From assembly GCA_002431965.1 (NCBI GenBank), contig DJEW01000026.1, positions 1-9,920 of the forward strand: a stretch of DNA of 9,920 nucleotides. The letters run 5' to 3'. Under the pieces are notes generated by a model. That model did no database searches. It saw only the letters and a program-made list of their open reading frames with translations, and was not told the DNA's origin. The translations under genes were made by a program, and so were the position numbers. Position 1 is the stretch's first letter. Each line of letters begins with the position of its first letter. This stretch comes from Clostridiales bacterium UBA5888. Lineage in GTDB: Bacteria; Bacillota; Clostridia; Oscillospirales; Oscillospiraceae. Positions 6,016 to 9,920 of the stretch are shown piece after piece.

Positions 6016-7710
6016 TTACTTCTTCGTGCCGAACAGTCCGCGGATGATGGCGGACGAACCGGAGCGCGCGACGGAGCTGAGCGCGCTTCTCGCCGCCTGA
6101 CCGGCAATGGCGGAAGCGCTCTTTTTCCGCCCGCCGAGCACGGAGTTGACAAGGTTTGTGCTCAGTGAGGACGCGACGGACGACGCGGCGTTTGTGACGG
6201 CGCGCTGTGCGACCTTTTTCTTCGCGGCGGCTTCCTTCTCACGCGCCTTCTCGGCGGCGGCTTCTTCCCTGAGACGGGCTTTCTCTGCCGCGGCCTCCGC
6301 TTTCAGCCGCGCCTTTTCGACCGCCGCCTCCTCTTTGAGGCGGGCTTTCTCGGCTGCCGCCTCCTCCTTCTGCCGCTGCTTTTCCGCAGCGGCGGCTTCC
6401 TCCGCCTCGATGCGCTGGCGCTCCAGCTCCTCGTTGGCGGCGGTGATTATTTCATACGCGGACTCCCGGTCAACACTGTCGCGGTACTTGAGGTCGAATT
6501 CGTCCGCAGCGACGATCTTTTCCACAGCGCCATCCTCGGCAGGACCTATAAGGCTCTGCGGCGGGAGAATGTGCGCGCGCTCGACCACGGTGGGTATGCC
6601 ATCTGCGTCAAGGAAGCTGACCAGCGCCTCACCGACGCCAAGCTCCATCAGCGCCCGCTCGGTGTCGAAGCTTTTGTTCGCGCGGAACGCGCTCGCCGCG
6701 GCGCGCACGGCCTTCTGCTCGGCAGGGGTATAGGCGCGCAGCGCGTGCTGCACGCGGTTTGAGAGCTGGGCGAGCACGTCGTTTGGAATGTCGGACGGGC
6801 TCTGGCTTATGAAGTACACGCCGACGCCCTTGGAGCGTATGAGCTTGACGACCTGCACGATCTTTTGTATAAGCGCCTTGGGACAGTCGGAGAACAGCAG
6901 GTTCGCCTCGTCAAAGAAGAATATCATGCGCGGCTTCTCAAGATCGCCGACCTCGGGCAGCTTCTCGAAAAGCTCCGTCAGCATCCACAGCAGAAACGTG
7001 CCGTACACCGTCGGGCTGCTGACAAGACGCTGGGAGGAGAGGATGTTTATATATCCGCGCCCGTCAGAGTCGGTGCGCATCCAGTCCTTTATGTTCAGCG
7101 ACGGCTCGCCGAAAAATGTCTTGCCGCCCTCGTCCTCAAAGGCGAGCAGCGCCCGCTGTATAGCGCCGATGCTTGCCGAGGAAACATTGCCGTAGAGTGT
7201 GGTGTACTCTGCGCGGTGCTCCCCCACAAACTGTACCATCGCGCGCAGATCCTTCAGGTCGATAAGCAGCAGATCGTTGTCGTCCGCCACGCGGAACACA
7301 ATGTTCAGCACGCCCTGCTGAACCTCCGTCAGCCCGAGCAGCCGCGACAGCAGCACCGGTCCCATCTCCGACACCGCCACGCGCACGGGTATGCCGTTCT
7401 CGCCGAAAATATCCCAGAAGCGGGTGGGGTAGGCGCGGTATTCAAAGCCGTCAAGCCCGAAGCGCTCTATGCGCGCGCGCATATCGGCACTGTCCTTGCC
7501 GCGGCGGCACATACCCGACAGATCGCCCTTTATGTCCGCCATGAACACCGGCACGCCCATGTCAGAGAACGACTCCGCCATCACCTTCATGGTGACGGTC
7601 TTGCCGGTGCCGGTCGCGCCGGCGATGAGCCCGTGGCGGTTTGCCATCTGCGGCAGCAGATAAAGGTTTATGTCAGACTGCGCGAGAAAAATTTTCCTGT
7701 CTTTGTACAT
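6016..7710 (-). CDS. HerA-like / DUF853 (YjgR family) ATPase with C-terminal helical repeat
   Basis: A 564-residue cytosolic P-loop ATPase of the FtsK/HerA superfamily. It opens with the family sequence QMANRHGLIAGATGTGKTVT (21-40), containing Walker A GATGTGKT (31-38), then VFMADIKGDLSG (55-66). Walker B is MIFFFDEAN (262-270, Asp267/Glu268), followed by a sensor-like YFISQSPSDIPN (299-310) and QLSNRVQHALRAYTP (315-329). Residues about 425-500 are a charged Ala/Glu/Lys/Arg helix with five 11-residue repeats, and the small-residue C-terminus ends SAIIRGLFGTKK as in YjgR proteins. Relatives include DNA-translocating ATPases, but this family's role is poorly known, and no NurA nuclease is adjacent. 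AGGGGG (7720-7725) precedes the ATG by 9 bases. Slightly longer than the roughly 500-residue E. coli relative because of the repeat. Confidence 0.9.
   Translation of the reverse strand: MYKDRKIFLAQSDINLYLLPQMANRHGLIAGATGTGKTVTMKVMAESFSDMGVPVFMADIKGDLSGMCRRGKDSADMRARIERFGLDGFEYRAYPTRFWDIFGENGIPVRVAVSEMGPVLLSRLLGLTEVQQGVLNIVFRVADDNDLLLIDLKDLRAMVQFVGEHRAEYTTLYGNVSSASIGAIQRALLAFEDEGGKTFFGEPSLNIKDWMRTDSDGRGYINILSSQRLVSSPTVYGTFLLWMLTELFEKLPEVGDLEKPRMIFFFDEANLLFSDCPKALIQKIVQVVKLIRSKGVGVYFISQSPSDIPNDVLAQLSNRVQHALRAYTPAEQKAVRAAASAFRANKSFDTERALMELGVGEALVSFLDADGIPTVVERAHILPPQSLIGPAEDGAVEKIVAADEFDLKYRDSVDRESAYEIITAANEELERQRIEAEEAAAAEKQRQKEEAAAEKARLKEEAAVEKARLKAEAAAEKARLREEAAAEKAREKEAAAKKKVAQRAVTNAASSVASSLSTNLVNSVLGGRKKSASAIAGQAARSALSSVARSGSSAIIRGLFGTKK
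6235..6399 (-). repeat. Five 33-bp tandem repeats inside the HerA-like ATPase gene
   Basis: Residues 438-492 are five consecutive 11-residue units of the form EEAAAEKARLK (438-448, 449-459, 460-470, 471-481, 482-492), each encoded by 33 bases. The first unit is the most diverged (QRQK end); the last ends AREK. The pattern predicts a long charged helix or right-handed hendecad coiled coil. Unit copies differ at synonymous positions, so the array is not a very recent expansion. Confidence 0.85.
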
Positions 7711-7763
7711 GTTGAATTGCCCCCTGGTCGGTCGTTTTTGCGCGGATCGTCATTTATATCATA

Positions 7764-7792
7764 ATAATAGCACAGCTCCCGCCTGCGCACAA
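7764..7792 (-). promoter_or_regulatory. Probable promoter of the HerA-like ATPase gene
   Basis: On the minus strand: -35 TTGTGC (7792-7787), a 17-base spacer and -10 TATTAT (7769-7764) with an extended TGC before it. The predicted start near 7757 gives a leader of about 47 bases to ATG 7710. The boxes are moderate matches. Confidence 0.6.
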
Positions 7793-7883
7793 CACGAAAT
7801 TCATGACCTCACGCCACCGGTTAACAAAGTGTTAAAAATGGTATTGACGGCGGGACAATTGGGTAAAATCTGAAAGCTCCTTA

Positions 7884-7912
7884 TTGAGCGCGAGCAGAAA
7901 ATATGATATAGT
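7884..7912 (+). promoter_or_regulatory. Probable promoter of cdsA and the lipid kinase gene
   Basis: -35 TTGAGC (7884-7889), a 17-base spacer and -10 TATAGT (7907-7912) preceded by TGA, an extended -10. The start would be near 7919, about 50 bases before the cdsA ATG. The rest of the 7711-7968 divergent gap holds the facing promoter and a small TTAAC/GTTAA inverted repeat (7821-7835), and no gene. Confidence 0.7.
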
Positions 7913-7968
7913 TACATCATATTAAACAAATTTTAAGGGATCTGCCGACGAGGCGGAAGAGGGATAAG

Positions 7969-8778
7969 ATGAAAAAAAGAGTGATTTCCGCGATAGTGAT
8001 GCTGGCAATAGCGTTTACCTGCGTTTTCCTGTCCGAGGCGACAAGGGTGCTGTTTTTCGCCGCCGCCGGCATACTCTGCGCCTTCGAGCTGAGCCATAAT
8101 TACGAGAAGCTGAACGTCTACTGCGGCGCGTGGGTGATGTACACCTATGTGGCGGCGCAGGCGCTGCTCACGCTCTTCCATGCCGGGGCGATCGCCTATA
8201 TCGCCTGCATGGCGGGCAGCATCTACCTCGCACTGTTCGACGGCATCATCCGCCACCGGGTATCCGGCGACGGCGCGGTGTACACCATTATGGGGCTTGC
8301 ATACCCCAGCTTTCTCTTCGGACTGCTGATGATGATCTCCGTCAGCCCGAACTGGCTGGACGTGCTTGTGCTGGCATGCTTTGCAACATGGGTGTGCGAC
8401 AGCTTCGCCCTCTTCGGCGGCAAGCGCTTCGGCAGGCGCCATGTCGCGCCCGACGTCAGCCCGAACAAGACCGTGGAGGGCTGCGTGTGCGGCTTCCTCT
8501 CCTCGCTCGTCACGGGCGTGATAATCTATTTCATCCCCGGGCTATGCACCGGCATTCCGCTGTGGCTGTGCGTGCTGACCTGCGCCGTCGCTTCGACCAT
8601 GGGGCAGATCGGCGATCTGGCGGAGTCGCTTATAAAGCGCATGATAGGCGTGAAGGACTTCTCCAACCTTATCCCCGGACACGGCGGCATGTTCGACCGC
8701 GCGGACAGCCTGCTCTTCTCCATCCCCACGGCGTATATCTGCCTTTTCATTTTCGGATTCACGACGCTTTCAAGATAA
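7969..8778 (+). CDS. cdsA: Phosphatidate cytidylyltransferase (CDP-diglyceride synthase)
   Basis: A 269-residue integral membrane enzyme that makes CDP-diacylglycerol and pyrophosphate from phosphatidate and CTP, the branch point to phosphatidylglycerol, cardiolipin and phosphatidylserine. The CdsA signature near the C-terminus is complete: QIGDLAESLIKR (213-224), then GVKDFSNLIPGHGGMFDRAD (227-246), including the conserved Asp216 and Asp244. Upstream family residues are WVCDSFALFGGKRFGR (141-156) and SPNKTVEG (163-170). Seven to eight hydrophobic helices fill the rest. AAGAGGG (7957-7963) is 5 bases before the ATG. It is not next to uppS, dxr or frr, where cdsA often sits. Here it is followed by a lipid kinase gene whose product is its substrate. 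Confidence 0.95.
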   Translation: MKKRVISAIVMLAIAFTCVFLSEATRVLFFAAAGILCAFELSHNYEKLNVYCGAWVMYTYVAAQALLTLFHAGAIAYIACMAGSIYLALFDGIIRHRVSGDGAVYTIMGLAYPSFLFGLLMMISVSPNWLDVLVLACFATWVCDSFALFGGKRFGRRHVAPDVSPNKTVEGCVCGFLSSLVTGVIIYFIPGLCTGIPLWLCVLTCAVASTMGQIGDLAESLIKRMIGVKDFSNLIPGHGGMFDRADSLLFSIPTAYICLFIFGFTTLSR

Positions 8779-8831
8779 GATAAGCACAAACCACGGCACG
8801 GCGCGCTTCAACGCACAGGAAGGAGTAAAAA

Positions 8832-9743
8832 ATGACCACTGCATCCACACCGCTTGATAAACCGGCGATGCTTATCATCAACCCCGTCTCCGGGAAAAGG
8901 CTCGTCCTGCGCTATATCCCGGACATCATCCGCAAGCTGATGGATGCGGGCTATATGGTCAGCACGTTCATCACCTCCCGCCGCGGCGAGGCGACTGAGT
9001 TTGTGCAGCGCTACGGCGCAGGGCAGCGGCTCATCTGCTGCACCGGCGGCGACGGAACGCTCAACGAGGTGCTCACGGGGCTTGCGAGAGAAAATCTCGA
9101 CGTTCCGCTGGGCTACATTCCCTGCGGCAGCACAAATGATTTTGCCAACTCCCACAAGCTCAGCACGGACATTCCCACGGCCGCGGCGCGTATCGCGGCG
9201 GGCAAGCGCCGGCGGTACGACATCGGGCGCTTCGGCGAGCAGTTTTTCTCCTACGTGGCGGCGTTCGGGGCTTTTTCGTGGCTGTCGTACACGACGGATC
9301 AGAAAATGAAAAACGCGTTGGGTCACACGGCGTATATCCTTGACGCGATAAAGGACGTTTACAAAATAAAGCCGGAGCATGTGCGCATGACGGCGAACGG
9401 CGTGACGTATGAGGGGGATTATATTTTCGGCGCGGTCTGCAACACCACCTCAATCGCGGGAACGATAGAGCTGCCCGGCAGCCTTGTCAACACAGCGGAC
9501 GGGCTGTTTGAGGTCATCCTTGTGAAAATGCCGGAGACGATATTCGATCTCAACTCCATCATCACCGCCATACTCAATCAGGATTACACAAACCCGTTCA
9601 TCACGTTCTTCCAGGCGGCGTCCATTGACGTTGACAACGCCCCGGATCTCTACTGGGCGCTTGACGGCGAGTGCTCGGGCGGGTATGAGCATATCCATAT
9701 CGAGCCTATGCGCTCCTTCCTTGACCTTCAGGGCGCGGAGTAA
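8832..9743 (+). CDS. Diacylglycerol kinase family lipid kinase (DgkB/YegS-like)
   Basis: A 303-residue soluble or membrane-associated kinase with the DAGK catalytic fold. Motifs in order: INPVSGK (16-22), the nucleotide site GGDGTLNEV (72-80), GSTNDFA (99-105), DGLFEV (223-228) and the late LDGE (277-280) that supplies the catalytic acid region. Family members phosphorylate diacylglycerol to phosphatidate, or in some cases phosphatidylglycerol or sphingoid lipids; the exact substrate is inferred. AAGGAG (8820-8825) is 6 bases before the ATG. It lies 53 bases after cdsA on the same strand with no clear terminator or promoter between, so the two are probably co-transcribed. Its likely product, phosphatidate, is the CdsA substrate, which supports diacylglycerol recycling as its role. 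Confidence 0.92.
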   Translation: MTTASTPLDKPAMLIINPVSGKRLVLRYIPDIIRKLMDAGYMVSTFITSRRGEATEFVQRYGAGQRLICCTGGDGTLNEVLTGLARENLDVPLGYIPCGSTNDFANSHKLSTDIPTAAARIAAGKRRRYDIGRFGEQFFSYVAAFGAFSWLSYTTDQKMKNALGHTAYILDAIKDVYKIKPEHVRMTANGVTYEGDYIFGAVCNTTSIAGTIELPGSLVNTADGLFEVILVKMPETIFDLNSIITAILNQDYTNPFITFFQAASIDVDNAPDLYWALDGECSGGYEHIHIEPMRSFLDLQGAE

Positions 9744-9777
9744 AAAAAGAACAACCAGAACACACAATAACACACAG

Positions 9778-9806
9778 GCGGCAGGCGCACAGAGCGCCTG
9801 CCGCTT
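9778..9806 (+). terminator. Strong hairpin after the lipid kinase gene
   Basis: A perfect 11-bp GC-rich stem, 9778-9788 with 9794-9804, and an ACAGA loop. It lies 34 bases past the stop codon. Only TT follows directly, so it is a weak intrinsic terminator by itself and may work with the next hairpin or protect the mRNA end. Confidence 0.65.
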
Positions 9807-9813
9807 AAGCTTG

Positions 9814-9842
9814 TCAAAAAAGACCTCACAGGACTTTTTTGA
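9814..9842. terminator. Bidirectional terminator-like inverted repeat
   Basis: 9814-9826 pairs with 9830-9842 with one A-A mismatch and a CAC loop. Six A residues (9816-9821) pair with six T residues (9835-9840), so either strand ends in a U run, the layout of a bidirectional terminator between converging genes. It suggests that a minus-strand gene may lie beyond the window, but this cannot be seen. Confidence 0.6.
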
Positions 9843-9857
9843 CCGCGCTTTCCGCCG

Positions 9858-9883
9858 AGCATTTTGAAAGTGTTCAAAATGCT
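9858..9883. repeat. Perfect 11-bp inverted repeat
   Basis: AGCATTTTGAA (9858-9868) and its exact complement (9873-9883) flank an AGTG loop. No U run follows on either strand. It could be an RNA hairpin or a protein site; function unknown. Confidence 0.6.
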
Positions 9884-9888
9884 GTTAC

Positions 9889-9916
9889 CGAAAGCCCTGA
9901 TATATCAAGGCTTTCG
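9889..9916. repeat. 28-base near-perfect palindrome at the window end
   Basis: 9889-9900 pairs with 9905-9916 around TATA, with one mismatch (C9897 against A9908) that becomes a G-U wobble in minus-strand RNA. The core TGATATATCA is itself a perfect palindrome. No coding frame is evident around it. It might be a minus-strand RNA structure, a binding or recombination site, or a dispersed repeat; the window ends too soon to decide. Confidence 0.55.
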
Positions 9917-9920
9917 ACGG

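Noticed and set aside
6865..7764. A 299-codon plus-strand frame opposite the HerA-like gene
   Set aside because: The minus strand carries Walker A and B motifs and family sequence through the same interval; the plus frame shows no motif.
7844..7869. A second cdsA promoter, TTGACG followed by TAAAAT
   Set aside because: The spacer is only 14 bases, too short for normal sigma-A use; the downstream pair at 7884-7912 has the right spacing.
9889..9916. A chromosome dimer resolution (dif) site
   Set aside because: The size and symmetry are similar, but the arms do not resemble XerC/XerD binding sequences known from Bacillota.

Overview
The window looks like ordinary chromosomal DNA from an anaerobic member of the Bacillota, most likely class Clostridia (an Oscillospirales-type gut bacterium would fit). 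This is inferred from four things: GC-rich coding sequence set against AT-rich intergenic promoters with near-consensus sigma-A boxes, strong GGAGG-type ribosome binding sites, an NfnAB electron-bifurcating transhydrogenase, and a YjgR/HerA-type ATPase next to a cdsA gene. No rRNA, tRNA, CRISPR array, insertion sequence or phage gene was recognised.

Layout: (1) 1-1200 holds a minus-strand gene for a membrane-anchored endonuclease/exonuclease/phosphatase-fold (EEP) protein, ended by an 18-bp stem terminator. (2) 1195-2504 holds glyA (serine hydroxymethyltransferase), transcribed divergently; the two promoters are back to back and their -35 boxes overlap. (3) 2517-3584 holds a polyprenyl-phosphate type family 2 glycosyltransferase with its own promoter and a likely terminator. 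(4) 3614-5999 holds the nfnA-nfnB operon, driven by a perfect consensus promoter and closed by a strong hairpin terminator. (5) 6016-7792 holds a minus-strand HerA-like/DUF853 ATPase with a C-terminal region of five 11-residue repeats encoded by 33-bp tandem DNA units. (6) 7884-9743 holds cdsA and a diacylglycerol kinase-family gene in one direction, probably one operon. (7) 9744-9920 is non-coding and contains four successive inverted repeats.

Functionally these are housekeeping units. GlyA makes glycine and one-carbon units. NfnAB couples NADH, ferredoxin and NADPH pools in the cytosol. The kinase and CdsA form a short phospholipid module: diacylglycerol to phosphatidate to CDP-diacylglycerol. 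The glycosyltransferase probably works on a lipid-linked sugar at the membrane. The substrates of the EEP protein and the HerA-like ATPase cannot be read from the sequence. I found no convincing new multi-gene system. The points most worth a second look are the shared divergent promoter, the expandable repeat in the ATPase and the hairpin-rich tail.
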